Counted from the first letter of the stretch, positions 32,047-41,965 are shown. The stretch is 64,000 bases of DNA from Bacteroidota bacterium (GCA_018266395.1 JAFEAM010000017.1:62001-126000), one strand, 5' to 3'. Notes: a model not told the origin generated them from the sequence alone. Made by a program: numbers and translations.

Positions 32047-34524
32047 ATGAGTCAGCCTATTCCGCTTTCAAAAGTGTTTCCAATCTACAAGGTTGAGAAC
32101 GACTGCATTTTGTCGAAGCAGGGCGATGTCACTCTTGCTTATGAGGTGACTCTACCGGAGATATTCACTTTGTCCGATCAGGAGTATGAAGCATTCCACC
32201 AGGTACTTATCAAAGCAATCAAAGTGCTTCCGGCGTATTCAATCTTCCATAAACAGGATTGGTTTTTTTCAAAGGGGCACCACACAGATTTTGAAGGCAA
32301 AGACACCTCGTTTCTTTCACGGGCCAGTGAGAGATTTTTCAGTGAACGTCCGTACCTCGATCATCGATCCCAGATCTTCCTGACGAGAAAACCTGCCAAT
32401 AGGAAACCTTCGAGCTCGGTCTTTTCAAACTTGATTCGTAAAACGATTGTACCTGAAGAAACTCTCAATCCGCAACGGATGCAAGAATTCCTTGACAGCG
32501 CAGGCCAGTTCGAACGGATACTTCAAGACAGCGGATTTGCAAAACTTGAGCGAATTAAAGATGAGCAACTTGCCGGAACAGAAGAAAAGCCCGGCCTTCT
32601 TGAAAGGTATTGTTTCCTTCTTTGTGAATCAGACAAACCGGTAATCAGCGACATTCATTTCAAGGATGAGCTTCGCATTGGCGACCAGCATTGCCAGTTG
32701 TATTCGCTGGCCGACGTTGAAGACCTTCCGTCCCTTTGTGGTTCACGAATCAATTACGATAAATATTCTACAGACAAGACAAAGTTCAGTGTTGGGTTTG
32801 CATCACCGTTAGGACAATTGCTTTCGTGTAATCATATCTTCAACCAGTACATATTCATCGAGGATTCTCATAAGACAATCAAGCAACTCGAAAGCAAGCG
32901 CCTACGGCTCCAATCCCTGTCAACCTATTCAAGGGAAAATGCAATCAGCCGCGACGCGACCAATGACTTCCTTAATGAAGCTATTTCCTCACAAAAGCTT
33001 CCTGTGAAAGCGCACTTCAATGTTATGATTTGGACAGAGGATAGGAATGAGTTGAAGGAGCTTAAGACTCAGGTATCATCGGCTCTTGCTCAAATGGATT
33101 CAGTAGCCCGGCAGGAAACTGACGGAGCCCCACAGATATTCTGGGCAGGTCTTCCGGGAAATGAAGCTGACTTTCCGATGAATGACACCTTTGACACGTT
33201 CGCCGAGCAAGCAACTTGTTTTCTAAACCTTGAAACAATCTATCAGTCATCGATTAGTCCCGTTGGAATCCGTCTCGGTGACCGACTAACAGGTCGTCCC
33301 ATTCACGTTGACATCTCCGATGAGCCTGTTAAGAAAGGAATATGCACAAACCGGAACAAGTTCATACTCGGGCCATCGGGAAGCGGCAAGTCGTTCTTTA
33401 CAAACCACATGGTCCGGTCGTACTACGAGCAGGGTACACACATCGTACTTGTGGACGTCGGCCATTCCTACAAAGGACTATGTGACCTGGTGAATGGGTA
33501 CTACTTCACATACGATGAAGCCAATCCCATTCGATTTAATCCTTTCTATATCGGTCAGGGAGACACGCTTGACACAGAAAAGAAAGAGAGCATCAAGACA
33601 CTTCTCCTTGCTCTTTGGAAAAAGGATGACGAGACATTCAATCGCTCGGAATACGTGGCACTGTCGATTTCTCTTCAGAAGTATTACAAGCAATTGGACG
33701 AGAATAAGAGCCTGTTCCCGTGCTTTGACACATTCTACGAATTCCTTCGGGATGTTTTTGTACTCACTCTGAAAGAGGACAAGGTTAAAGAGAAGGATTT
33801 CGATGTAGAAAATTTCCTTTACGTTCTCAGGCCATACTATAAAGGAGGCGAGTTTGACTATCTGCTGAATGCCAGGGAAAATCTTGACCTCTTAAAAGAA
33901 CGGTTCATTGTCTTTGAACTGGACAACATCAAGGATCATCCAATCCTGTTCCCGGTAGTCACAATCATCATCATGGAAGTCTTCATCTCCAAGATGCGTA
34001 AGCTCAAAGGCATTCGTAAAATGATCCTTATCGAGGAAGCATGGAAAGCAATAGCGCGGGAAGGCATGGCGGAGTACATCAAATACCTGTTCAAGACGGT
34101 AAGGAAATTCTATGGGGAGGCGATAGTTGTGACGCAAGAGGTCGAGGATATTATCAGTTCTCCAATAGTCAAGCAGGCTATTATCAATAACTCCGACTGC
34201 AAGATCCTTCTGGATCAGAGTAAGTACCAGAATAAATTCGATCAGATACAAGAACTCCTCGGGCTGACGGAGAAAGAAAAAGCACTTGTGCTCTCTATCA
34301 ATAAGAGCAACGATCCTTCCCGAAAGTACAAAGAGGTGTTTATCAGCCTTGGAGGAATGCTTTCAAAAGTCTATGCCACTGAAGTTTCCCTGGAGGAGTA
34401 TCTGGCTTACACAACGGAGGAATCCGAAAAGATCAAGGTTCAATCCTACTCCAAAAAATGGGGTGGCGATGTCCGCAAAGGAATCAGTGAGTTGGCAAAC
34501 GACATACGATCAGGAAAAGCTTAA
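32047..34524 (+). CDS. traG: TraG conjugation ATPase (VirB4-like)
   Basis: 825 residues. The N-terminal half is the VirB4 partner domain. The C-terminal half is a P-loop ATPase with Walker A GPSGSGKSFFTN near residue 442, followed by HIVLVDVGHSYKGLCDLV. Walker B is KMILIEEAWKAIA near residue 660, followed by a VTQEVEDIISSP motif. This is the largest Tra ATPase of Bacteroidota ICEs, energising the type IV secretion channel at the inner membrane. The start is a clean ATG just after the TraF stop. Confidence 0.93.
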   Translation: MSQPIPLSKVFPIYKVENDCILSKQGDVTLAYEVTLPEIFTLSDQEYEAFHQVLIKAIKVLPAYSIFHKQDWFFSKGHHTDFEGKDTSFLSRASERFFSERPYLDHRSQIFLTRKPANRKPSSSVFSNLIRKTIVPEETLNPQRMQEFLDSAGQFERILQDSGFAKLERIKDEQLAGTEEKPGLLERYCFLLCESDKPVISDIHFKDELRIGDQHCQLYSLADVEDLPSLCGSRINYDKYSTDKTKFSVGFASPLGQLLSCNHIFNQYIFIEDSHKTIKQLESKRLRLQSLSTYSRENAISRDATNDFLNEAISSQKLPVKAHFNVMIWTEDRNELKELKTQVSSALAQMDSVARQETDGAPQIFWAGLPGNEADFPMNDTFDTFAEQATCFLNLETIYQSSISPVGIRLGDRLTGRPIHVDISDEPVKKGICTNRNKFILGPSGSGKSFFTNHMVRSYYEQGTHIVLVDVGHSYKGLCDLVNGYYFTYDEANPIRFNPFYIGQGDTLDTEKKESIKTLLLALWKKDDETFNRSEYVALSISLQKYYKQLDENKSLFPCFDTFYEFLRDVFVLTLKEDKVKEKDFDVENFLYVLRPYYKGGEFDYLLNARENLDLLKERFIVFELDNIKDHPILFPVVTIIIMEVFISKMRKLKGIRKMILIEEAWKAIAREGMAEYIKYLFKTVRKFYGEAIVVTQEVEDIISSPIVKQAIINNSDCKILLDQSKYQNKFDQIQELLGLTEKEKALVLSINKSNDPSRKYKEVFISLGGMLSKVYATEVSLEEYLAYTTEESEKIKVQSYSKKWGGDVRKGISELANDIRSGKA

Positions 34525-34535
34525 AGGCAAACACT

Positions 34536-35228
34536 ATGAATCAATTCAGAAAATCACTTTTTATCACGCTTTTGGGAACCATAACACTCGTGGCGACACC
34601 AGTGCGCGAAGCCAAAGCGATTGCAATTCTTGAAATAGTCAGACAGGCGGTGATCAAGGTTATCAAAGCCGTTGACCTCATGATCCAGCGAATCCAGAAT
34701 AAGACAATCTGGCTTCAGAATGCCCAGAAGGTATTGGAAAACAAATTGTCGCAATTCAAACTTGACGAGATCGCACAATGGACTGAAAAGCAACGGCAAC
34801 TGTACAAGAAGTATTACGATGAACTCTGGCAAATAAGGAGCACGCTAGCCAACTATCATCGGATCGCATTAGCGATACAACGCCAGAAACAACTGGTTGC
34901 CCAATACAAGTTCACCTGGCAAATGGTCAGCCAGGATAAACATTTCACACGATCCGAGATTGATTACATCTACGTGGTCTACACCGGCATCTTGAACGAC
35001 AGTCTTTATAACCTCGATCAGATCCTTCTGGTCATCAATTCCTACAAGACTCAGATGTCTGATGCAAAACGGCTTGAGATCATCAATAAAGCGAGTGAAG
35101 GAATCGAAAAGAACTATAGCGATCTACAACAATTCAATAACCAGAACATACAAGTAAGCATCGATCGCGCGAAGGATCAGCAAGAAGTTGATGCTGTCAA
35201 AAAATTATATGGACTCCCAATCGAATAG
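34536..35228 (+). CDS. traI: TraI-type conjugation protein (paralogue 1 of 3)
   Basis: 230 residues. A signal-like N-terminus ends near EAKAIAIL, followed by a long coiled-coil helix (VIKAVDLMIQRIQNKTIWLQN, about residues 40-90) and the block HFTRSEIDYIYVVYTGILNDSL, then TQMSDAKRLEIINKASEGIEKNY. This matches TraI proteins of Bacteroidota conjugation operons, a periplasmic channel component. The next two genes share the same C-terminal pattern, so the three look like diverged copies of one family. Its exact role in the channel is unknown. Confidence 0.75.
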   Translation: MNQFRKSLFITLLGTITLVATPVREAKAIAILEIVRQAVIKVIKAVDLMIQRIQNKTIWLQNAQKVLENKLSQFKLDEIAQWTEKQRQLYKKYYDELWQIRSTLANYHRIALAIQRQKQLVAQYKFTWQMVSQDKHFTRSEIDYIYVVYTGILNDSLYNLDQILLVINSYKTQMSDAKRLEIINKASEGIEKNYSDLQQFNNQNIQVSIDRAKDQQEVDAVKKLYGLPIE

Positions 35229-35234
35229 AACGCT

Positions 35235-35876
35235 ATGAAAACAATACTCTTAGTTATCGCTACCGTGCTGCTATTCCAGAGTGCAAACGCCCAGACCTGG
35301 GATGAGTGGTTCAAGCAGAAAAAGACCCAAAAGAAGTACCTCGTTCAACAGATCGCAGCCCTGCGGGTCTACCTCGATTATCTCAAGAAAGGCTATACGG
35401 TAGTACACAATGGCCTCAATACCATCGAGAACATCAAGAACGGAAGCTTCAATCTTGACCGCGACTTCTTTAGCTCGCTGAAAAATGTGAACCCTGCGAT
35501 CAGGAATACCGCGAAGGTCGCTGACATCATTGCATTCCAGATTTTTATTAGTCGCGAATTAGAGAGGGTTTACGGGTTCTGTTCCAGTAATAAACACTTC
35601 ACACCCGAAGAGATCAGGTACATCGCACAGGTTCACACCAATATGTTGGTCTACTGCGATGCCTCGATTTCTGAATTGTTGACCATCATTCAGCCAGGCA
35701 AGACAGAAATGACAGACGATGAAAGAATTCGTCGCATTGATAAAATCTATGATGAGATGAATGACAGATGTGCATTCGTTCGCGAATTCGGAAGTGATGC
35801 CCAGGTAATTTCAATGGAAAGAGAAAAGGAAGCAAGTGAGACTGAATTGCTCAAAAAGAATTACGACATCCTTTGA
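35235..35876 (+). CDS. TraI-related periplasmic protein (paralogue 2 of 3)
   Basis: 213 residues. A signal peptide ending ANAQ is followed by helices including LRVYLDYLKKGYTVVHNGLNTI. The block KHFTPEEIRYIAQVHTNMLVYC and later TEMTDDERIRRIDKIYDEM repeat the pattern of the genes on either side. It is probably periplasmic and helical. It sits six bases after the TraI gene and nine before the next copy. Such proteins are sometimes labelled TerB-like, but no TerB function is supported here. Confidence 0.65.
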   Translation: MKTILLVIATVLLFQSANAQTWDEWFKQKKTQKKYLVQQIAALRVYLDYLKKGYTVVHNGLNTIENIKNGSFNLDRDFFSSLKNVNPAIRNTAKVADIIAFQIFISRELERVYGFCSSNKHFTPEEIRYIAQVHTNMLVYCDASISELLTIIQPGKTEMTDDERIRRIDKIYDEMNDRCAFVREFGSDAQVISMEREKEASETELLKKNYDIL

Positions 35877-35885
35877 CAGAGAATC

Positions 35886-36518
35886 ATGAAAAGAATACTC
35901 ATATCGATAACGATTTGTCTAAGCCTCTCGGGTTTGAACCGGTTGTTTGGCCAATCAGATGAAGCGCAGCAGTTGCTTTTGAATTGGGAGAAACTGCAGG
36001 AGCTCGAAAAGATACTCGACAATATGTATGTCGGGTATAAAATCCTTGACAAGGGATACACAACCATCAAGAACATTTCAGAAGGCAACTACACACTTCA
36101 TCAACTATTCCTTGATGGACTCATGGCGGTTAGTCCTGCTGTCAGGAATTACAAACGAATTCCCTTCATTATTGACTACCAAAAATTATTGGTGAAGGAA
36201 TATAAGAACGCCTACACCCGCTTTCGTAGCGACCCGCATTTCACTCCGCAAGAGATCGAGTATGTGGCTAATGTTTACAACTACCTGTTCACGGCCAGTC
36301 TCAGGAACATCGACGACCTGGTTATGATCACTACGGCAACAAAGCTGAGAATGAGTGATGATGAGCGCATGAGGGCTATTGACCGCATATTCTATGACAT
36401 GGAAAGTAAGGTTGGATTCCTCAGAAGCTTTAATAGCAGCACTCAACTGTTGGCAATTCAAAGAGCGCGGGCTGCTAACGATGTGCGAACTCTTAATCAT
36501 TTGTATGGTATCAATTAA
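35886..36518 (+). CDS. TraI-related periplasmic protein (paralogue 3 of 3)
   Basis: 210 residues. A signal peptide ends about LFGQ. The pattern KLQELEKILDNMYVGYKILDKGYTTIK at the start, HFTPQEIEYVANVYNYLFTASL in the middle and LRMSDDERMRAIDRIFYDM near the end repeats the two preceding genes. The protein is helical and probably periplasmic. Together the three may stack or line part of the envelope-spanning channel, but this is a guess. TraJ follows by 12 bases. Confidence 0.65.
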   Translation: MKRILISITICLSLSGLNRLFGQSDEAQQLLLNWEKLQELEKILDNMYVGYKILDKGYTTIKNISEGNYTLHQLFLDGLMAVSPAVRNYKRIPFIIDYQKLLVKEYKNAYTRFRSDPHFTPQEIEYVANVYNYLFTASLRNIDDLVMITTATKLRMSDDERMRAIDRIFYDMESKVGFLRSFNSSTQLLAIQRARAANDVRTLNHLYGIN

Positions 36519-36530
36519 ACAACCGACATC

Positions 36531-37721
36531 ATGAAACGAAAATATTATAAAGTAACAATGCTATTTCTCTCTGTGAGCTTTTTGCCTGGCGTTTTGAATG
36601 CTCAGAGTTTCACAGGAGAGATCCACAGCCTGCAAAGTGTCCTGGACCAGCTGTATTATGAAATGCTGCCTTTGTGCAGTCAACTCGTCGCCGTTGGGCG
36701 TGGGCTCGCCGGCTTTGCAGCGCTGTGGTATATTTCTTCAAGGGTATGGCGGCACCTTTCCAATGCCGAGCCTATTGATTTCTATCCTCTCCTGCGACCA
36801 TTCGCCCTTGGTCTTTGTGTGATGATGTTCCCTTATGTTCTGGCGGTAATCAACGGAATTCTTCAACCAACTGTAACGGGCACGGCGGCGATGGTTAATG
36901 GATCAAACAATGCGATTGCCTATTTACTGAAACTGAAGGAAGAGGCAATTAAAAAGACTCCCGCTTGGCAAATGTATGTTGGTCAGGACGGAAGTGGTGA
37001 TCGTGACAAATGGTACCGCTATACTCATCCTGACGGAACAGAAGAAGGAACCCTTGATGGCTTGGGCAATGACATTAAGTTCGCGATGGCGAAGGCATCG
37101 TACAATTTCCGTAATACGGTAAAGCAATGGATGTCAGAGATACTCCATATTCTTTATGAGGCCGCAGCTCTTTGTATCAACACGATCCGAACCTTCTACC
37201 TGATTGTACTGGCAATCCTTGGGCCGTTGATCTTTGGAATATCAGTGTTTGATGGACTACAGCATACATTGACCGTATGGATCGCTCGGTACATCAACGT
37301 CTTTCTTTGGCTTCCCGTGGCCAACATATTTGGAGCGATCATTTCAAAGGTACAGGAGAACATGTTGAGGATAGACATTCAGCAGGTAACGAAGTATGGA
37401 GATACTTTTTTTAGCGAAAATGACACCGCTTACCTGATTTTCCTGGTGATGGGGATAGTTGGATACTTCACAGTACCTAGTGTCGCCAACTATATCGTAC
37501 ACGCCGGAGGCGGCAACGCTCTGCTTTACAAAGCCTCAAATGTGTTTACCGGAGGGTCAATGGCCGCTGTCAGTACGGTTACCGCCGGGTCTAGCGCAAT
37601 TCTCAATTCCTCATCCAGCCAAGCCAATGCAACTGGCTCAAGCCAATCAACAGGAAATGGAACTGACGGAAGCCGTTCCGCAACAGGTGATTACATGCAC
37701 GATAAACTTTCAGGCAAATGA
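36531..37721 (+). CDS. traJ: TraJ conjugation membrane protein (VirB6-like)
   Basis: 396 residues. A signal peptide (to LNAQ) is followed by several transmembrane helices: LAGFAALWYISSRVW, FALGLCVMMFPYVLAVI, FYLIVLAILGPLIFGISVF, VFLWLPVANIFGAII and YLIFLVMGIVGYFTVPSVA. The C-terminal 60 residues are Ser/Gly/Ala-rich. The order and topology match TraJ of Bacteroidota ICEs, a polytopic inner-membrane channel protein comparable to VirB6. Its stop overlaps the TraK start by four bases. Confidence 0.9.
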   Translation: MKRKYYKVTMLFLSVSFLPGVLNAQSFTGEIHSLQSVLDQLYYEMLPLCSQLVAVGRGLAGFAALWYISSRVWRHLSNAEPIDFYPLLRPFALGLCVMMFPYVLAVINGILQPTVTGTAAMVNGSNNAIAYLLKLKEEAIKKTPAWQMYVGQDGSGDRDKWYRYTHPDGTEEGTLDGLGNDIKFAMAKASYNFRNTVKQWMSEILHILYEAAALCINTIRTFYLIVLAILGPLIFGISVFDGLQHTLTVWIARYINVFLWLPVANIFGAIISKVQENMLRIDIQQVTKYGDTFFSENDTAYLIFLVMGIVGYFTVPSVANYIVHAGGGNALLYKASNVFTGGSMAAVSTVTAGSSAILNSSSSQANATGSSQSTGNGTDGSRSATGDYMHDKLSGK

Positions 37722-38350
37722 ACGACAGGACAATTTTCCGCCAGTTGAGGAACATTGATTCAGCATTCAAGCACATCAGGCTATTCTCATTTGGGCTCGT
37801 TGCGGCTTGTGTCATGATCTGCGGCTACACTATATATAAGAGTTTCCAAATGATAAGGCACATCGAGGAACGTATTTACATTCTATCGAACGGAAAGGCT
37901 TTGGAGGCTTGGTCAGCCGAACGCCGGGACAATATGCCAGTGGAGGCTCGTGATCATGTAAGAATGTTCCATCACTACTTCTTTTCGCTCGACCCGGATG
38001 ACAGAGTAATAGAAGCAAACGTCACCAAGGCTCTATACCTCGCAGACGTATCCGCGAAGCGACAATATGATAATCTAAAAGAAAGCAGGTTCTACTCGAA
38101 TATCATTTCAGGCAATATCAGCCAGGAGATAGTGACTGACAGTATCCAGGTAGACATTAACCAATACCCATTCTACTTCAGAAGCTATGCCAAACAAAAG
38201 CTTATCAGGACAACATCTATCGTGACCCGAAGCTTGGTCACTGAAGGCTACCTGAGAAACGTATCCCGGTCGGACAATAATCCTCACGGCTTCCTGATCG
38301 AGAAATGGAGAACACTAGAAAACAAAGACATCAAAACCGAGAACAGATGA
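37718..38350 (+). CDS. traK: TraK conjugation protein (VirB8-like)
   Basis: 210 residues. It has a short cytosolic start (MNDRTIFRQLRNIDSAFKHI), one transmembrane helix (LFSFGLVAACVMICGYTIYK), then a periplasmic domain with RDHVRMFHHYFFSLDPDD and a beta-rich C-terminal part. This is the TraK family, the VirB8-like assembly factor of Bacteroidota ICEs. It overlaps TraJ and the next gene (four bases each), consistent with tight translational coupling. Confidence 0.9.
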   Translation: MNDRTIFRQLRNIDSAFKHIRLFSFGLVAACVMICGYTIYKSFQMIRHIEERIYILSNGKALEAWSAERRDNMPVEARDHVRMFHHYFFSLDPDDRVIEANVTKALYLADVSAKRQYDNLKESRFYSNIISGNISQEIVTDSIQVDINQYPFYFRSYAKQKLIRTTSIVTRSLVTEGYLRNVSRSDNNPHGFLIEKWRTLENKDIKTENR

Positions 38351-38838
38351 CAGAATTGAAAAAGAAGGCGGAAGATCTATCGGAAAAGGTGAGAGCCGCA
38401 GCGAAAACCAGAGTCAATGTACTTAACAAGAATTTCAACGCATTGGAACCACGGACAAAAAAATGGAGCCTTATGCTTCTCGGTGTTTCAATGGCGTGCA
38501 TGTGTACCGTCATAACTATGAACGGGTTTCAGTCTGGCAAGTCAGACTTTTTGGAAAGAGAAGATATATCACTACCAAAGGACATCTATATGGACACAAT
38601 AAAAGCAGAGCGATTAACTCCAGTCGGAAAGATGAAGGGCGAAATAGACGGAGAATTTGAATCCTTCTACATGGCCGTAGACAAGGAAGGTAATGTCTTT
38701 ATCAACAGAAATATTGAGTACTCAGAAAACGCATACGATAAGTCCAACGGCTGGGAACAGATAAGCAGGCAGCAGCTCGAATTCTTCGAGAAAGAGCTCG
38801 ACTTAATACCTCCGAGGCGAAAGGGCTTAGGTCGGTGA
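38347..38838 (+). CDS. TraL-like conjugation protein
   Basis: 163 residues from the ATG at 38347, which overlaps the TraK stop; a start at 38305 would give a long overlap. A basic N-terminal region with coiled-coil character precedes one transmembrane helix (KWSLMLLGVSMACMCTVITM, about residues 38-58). A periplasmic tail of about 100 residues, mainly charged, follows. Position between TraK and TraM makes it the TraL equivalent. No catalytic motif is seen. Confidence 0.7.
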   Translation: MTELKKKAEDLSEKVRAAAKTRVNVLNKNFNALEPRTKKWSLMLLGVSMACMCTVITMNGFQSGKSDFLEREDISLPKDIYMDTIKAERLTPVGKMKGEIDGEFESFYMAVDKEGNVFINRNIEYSENAYDKSNGWEQISRQQLEFFEKELDLIPPRRKGLGR

Positions 38839-40175
38839 ATGAGAAACGAATTTTTGAAACCAATATACCAATGAATATGAAACCGCATACACAGAGATTT
38901 TTGCAGAGAAGAAAGTTTGTGATGGTGATGCCTATGCTGGTGTTACCCTTCGTTACCGGGATATTCTTAGCGCTCGGCGGTGGGCAGGGCGTGGATGGCG
39001 CAACAACCTCTTCGTCGAGCACAGGATTGAATCTTCAACTCCCCGACGCCCATTTTGGAAACGAAGAATTGAACAAGCTGGCTCTTTACGACAAGGCTCA
39101 ACGGGATTCCCTCAAGTCAAAGGAAGAAAGAGAAAACGATCCATACTTCGACCTCTCCACATTGGAAGATGAAGAAGTGCAAGAGGAACTGCAACAGCCA
39201 AAGGGGCAGGCTGATTTTGTAAAGGCAAAACAAAAGACATTCACGGACCCGAATGAAGCGAGGGTAAATCAAAAACTTGATGAGCTATACCGGGAGTTGA
39301 ACAAAGCGAACGATCCGGTAGTCCATAATAGTTCCGGGGAAACGATTCCGAGCAGTACTCCTGATCCTCAGTTTTCTTCAGACGTACAGAAACTAGAGGA
39401 GATGATGCAGATGATGCAATCCGGTGATGGCGAAGACCCTGAAATGCAAAAACTCGGAGGCATGTTGGACAAGATCCTGGATATACAACATCCTGACAGG
39501 GTTCGTGATAAGATCAAAGCGCAAAGTGAACTGAAAAAGAGTAAGGTATTCCCGGTAGAAACATCAAGGGCGGAAGAAGACATTTCGGTTATCAAACACT
39601 TGACTGAACAGCAAGGGGTAGTCGCTGATTCTGCAGAACCGTTAGGCAGGATGATTTCACGAAATCAACAAAATCAATTTTATGGCCTCGATGATGAGCT
39701 CCCGGAACAGCAGAACGAAGGTAATGCCATTGAAGCCATAGTTCACGAAACGCAAGAGGTCGTAGCGGGTTCGACAGTAAAAATGCGACTGTTAAATGAC
39801 GTCTACATAAATGGAAAACTTATTCCCAAAGATCAATTCGTTTATGGAACTACCGCGATCAATGGAGAACGGTTAACAATTACAATCAATTCCATTCGCA
39901 ACGATAATTCATTGTTTGCGGTATCGATGTCGGCTTTTGATCTGGATGGCATGGAAGGAATTTACATCCCAGGTGCAATCACCCGCGATGCTGCCAAGCA
40001 ATCTTCCGATCAGGCAATGCAAAGCCTTCAATTCCTGACGATGGATCAATCATTAAGTGCGCAAGCCGCAAGTGCCGGCATCCAAGCAGCAAAGGGACTG
40101 TTCAGCAAAAAAGTAAAGCAGATCAAGATAACAGTGAAGGCAGGGTATAAAGTGTTGCTTATGGATAAACAGTAA
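38835..40175 (+). CDS. traM: TraM conjugation protein (VirB10-like)
   Basis: 446 residues from a GTG at 38835 that overlaps the previous stop; an ATG at 38871 is also plausible. One transmembrane helix (KFVMVMPMLVLPFVTGIFLAL) is followed by a long acidic, Gln/Glu/Pro-rich periplasmic linker (about residues 60-260). A C-terminal beta domain carries IVHETQEVVAGSTVKMRLLNDVYINGKLIPK, the TraM/VirB10 pattern. It spans inner to outer membrane in the conjugation core complex. Confidence 0.9.
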   Translation: MNEKRIFETNIPMNMKPHTQRFLQRRKFVMVMPMLVLPFVTGIFLALGGGQGVDGATTSSSSTGLNLQLPDAHFGNEELNKLALYDKAQRDSLKSKEERENDPYFDLSTLEDEEVQEELQQPKGQADFVKAKQKTFTDPNEARVNQKLDELYRELNKANDPVVHNSSGETIPSSTPDPQFSSDVQKLEEMMQMMQSGDGEDPEMQKLGGMLDKILDIQHPDRVRDKIKAQSELKKSKVFPVETSRAEEDISVIKHLTEQQGVVADSAEPLGRMISRNQQNQFYGLDDELPEQQNEGNAIEAIVHETQEVVAGSTVKMRLLNDVYINGKLIPKDQFVYGTTAINGERLTITINSIRNDNSLFAVSMSAFDLDGMEGIYIPGAITRDAAKQSSDQAMQSLQFLTMDQSLSAQAASAGIQAAKGLFSKKVKQIKITVKAGYKVLLMDKQ

Positions 40176-40237
40176 AGAAGAACCGCAGTTGTCTTGTGTT
40201 GACTGACAATGTAAATCACAAATTAAAATCGAAAGCC

Positions 40238-41074
40238 ATGATGTACTTCATCAATAACCTCTACATAAGAATCATTCTATGCGGATTCTTGAGCTGGTTT
40301 GTAACGAAAGCAAACGCTCAATCGAAAGTCGAATCCGATACGCTGGAAATTGCATTCAACAAAACCTCGAGTATTGTTTTTCCCGCTGTTATCAAATCGG
40401 TGGACAAGGGCAGCCGTGATGTTCTGGCACAAAAAGCAAAAGGAGTTGGAAATGTACTTCAATTGAAGGCCGGAAGAGAAAGATTCGCACAGACCAACCT
40501 CACGGTAATTACTGCGGACGGCGTTCTTCACCACTTCACTGTCAACTACTCAGAGCAACCTTTGAACCTGACAGTGCTCACCGGTTCTACTGATGACGTT
40601 CACACCAATTCGCTTGTGTTTCAAACGGAACTTACGGAGACCGACATGGAGAACTATTCAACCGGAATAGTAAATGACAAGCGAAGAGTACGAAGTGTCC
40701 ATGAAAGTGACAATAAAATGAGTCTGGCGCTACTCGGTATCTATATCAAGGGCGATGTCATGTTTTACCGATTCAGGATCGTTAATCATTCCAACATCGA
40801 TTACGACGTTGATTTCCTGAAATTCTACATCCGCGATAAACGGAGAATAAAGAGAACGGCATCCCAGGAAGTCGAAGTCAGACCAATCTATGTCTACGGC
40901 AACGACAAAAAAGTAGATGGAAATTCATCGACTGAGATTGTCTATGCGGTGCAAAAACTAACCATTCCTGAAGCCAAGTATCTCCAAATAGAACTGTTCG
41001 AGAAGAACGGAGGTAGACACTTAAATATCGACATCAAGAACAAGACAATTGTAAACGCCAGGCTGCTTGAGTAG
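40238..41074 (+). CDS. traN: TraN / DUF4138 conjugation protein (VirB9-like)
   Basis: 278 residues from the ATG at 40238; a GTG at 40196 would place 14 polar residues before the signal peptide. The signal ends KANAQ. The mature protein is beta-rich: LEIAFNKTSSIVFPAVIKSVDKGS is the DUF4138 start, and FYRFRIVNHSNIDYDVDFLKFYIRDKRRIKRTA is the conserved later block. TraN is the outer-membrane-facing VirB9-like component that joins TraM. It lies about 60 bases after TraM. Confidence 0.9.
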   Translation: MMYFINNLYIRIILCGFLSWFVTKANAQSKVESDTLEIAFNKTSSIVFPAVIKSVDKGSRDVLAQKAKGVGNVLQLKAGRERFAQTNLTVITADGVLHHFTVNYSEQPLNLTVLTGSTDDVHTNSLVFQTELTETDMENYSTGIVNDKRRVRSVHESDNKMSLALLGIYIKGDVMFYRFRIVNHSNIDYDVDFLKFYIRDKRRIKRTASQEVEVRPIYVYGNDKKVDGNSSTEIVYAVQKLTIPEAKYLQIELFEKNGGRHLNIDIKNKTIVNARLLE

Positions 41075-41125
41075 AGTATGCTTTCAGATTTAAATCATTA
41101 TTACAAACTTTTAAACAGAACGTTT

Positions 41126-41944
41126 ATGAACACAAAAAATTTTGAATTTTTAAGAGATGGTCTCAAATACATGGGCTTCGGCGAGAAGCTCAATACTGAC
41201 CTTGAGACGAAGATCAAAGAACAACCTGGTGAATTCCAACTCGCGCTCCAGGGCGAGTTCAAAAGAGACGGAGTCACAGATAAAGTGGACTACAAGCTTG
41301 ACTTTAAGAAATCCGATCAGACCGATATGTATTTCTTCAACCGGTATCAAGCTACGCTCAAGGGGGAAGATCCTTCGCAGGACAAGTCACAGACTTTCTA
41401 TGTGACCAAGAACTCAGGAATGACCGCCAAGGAAGCGTACAATCTATTGAGTGGGCGATCGGTCAACAAAGATTTGACAAATAAAGAAGGTCAGCCTTTC
41501 AACGCCTGGCTTCAGCTCGACTTCAAAGAGAAGGACAAGAACGATAACTTCAAAGTGAAGCAGTATCATTCCGGATATGGTTACGACCTGGAGGCGGTAC
41601 TAAATCGCTACCCAATCAAAGAACTCTCAAGCGATGACGACAGGCTTAAGATTATACGGTCACTCGAAAAAGGCAACGTGCATCAAGTGACTTTCTTGAA
41701 AGAAGGAAAGGAAGATAAGATGCACATCGAAGCGAACCCGCAGTTTAAGACCCTGAATCTTTATGATGTGAAAATGCAGAAGGTGTTTCAAGGAATTGAA
41801 AGAAAGGAAGTGAAAGAGCCTGAAAAGGGAATAGAGCAAGAGAAGTCGAAAGACAAAAAGGAAACTAAGAAGCAGGAATCTGATGATGAAAGTGAAGTGG
41901 GGCAACAAAAGCAAAGAACAAGAAAACGAGGTGCAAGGGTTTAA
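41126..41944 (+). CDS. Conserved ICE protein with charged C-terminus
   Basis: About 272 residues from the ATG at 41126 (MNTKNFEFLRDGL); a start at 41078 is less likely. The main domain has MYFFNRYQATLKGED, AKEAYNLLSGRSVNKDLTNKEGQPFNAWLQLDF and KQYHSGYGYDL, reminiscent of DUF3945/DUF4099-like ICE proteins of unknown function. The last 60 residues are extremely rich in Lys, Glu and Gln. There is no signal peptide, so it is cytosolic. It closes the tra operon before a strong terminator. Confidence 0.6.
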   Translation: MNTKNFEFLRDGLKYMGFGEKLNTDLETKIKEQPGEFQLALQGEFKRDGVTDKVDYKLDFKKSDQTDMYFFNRYQATLKGEDPSQDKSQTFYVTKNSGMTAKEAYNLLSGRSVNKDLTNKEGQPFNAWLQLDFKEKDKNDNFKVKQYHSGYGYDLEAVLNRYPIKELSSDDDRLKIIRSLEKGNVHQVTFLKEGKEDKMHIEANPQFKTLNLYDVKMQKVFQGIERKEVKEPEKGIEQEKSKDKKETKKQESDDESEVGQQKQRTRKRGARV

Positions 41945-41965
41945 GTAGGGAATCAGCGCCTTTTT

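Noticed and set aside
35235..36518. TerB tellurite resistance for the two small periplasmic genes
   Set aside because: They have signal peptides, repeat the TraI pattern and sit inside the tra operon, so conjugation is more likely.
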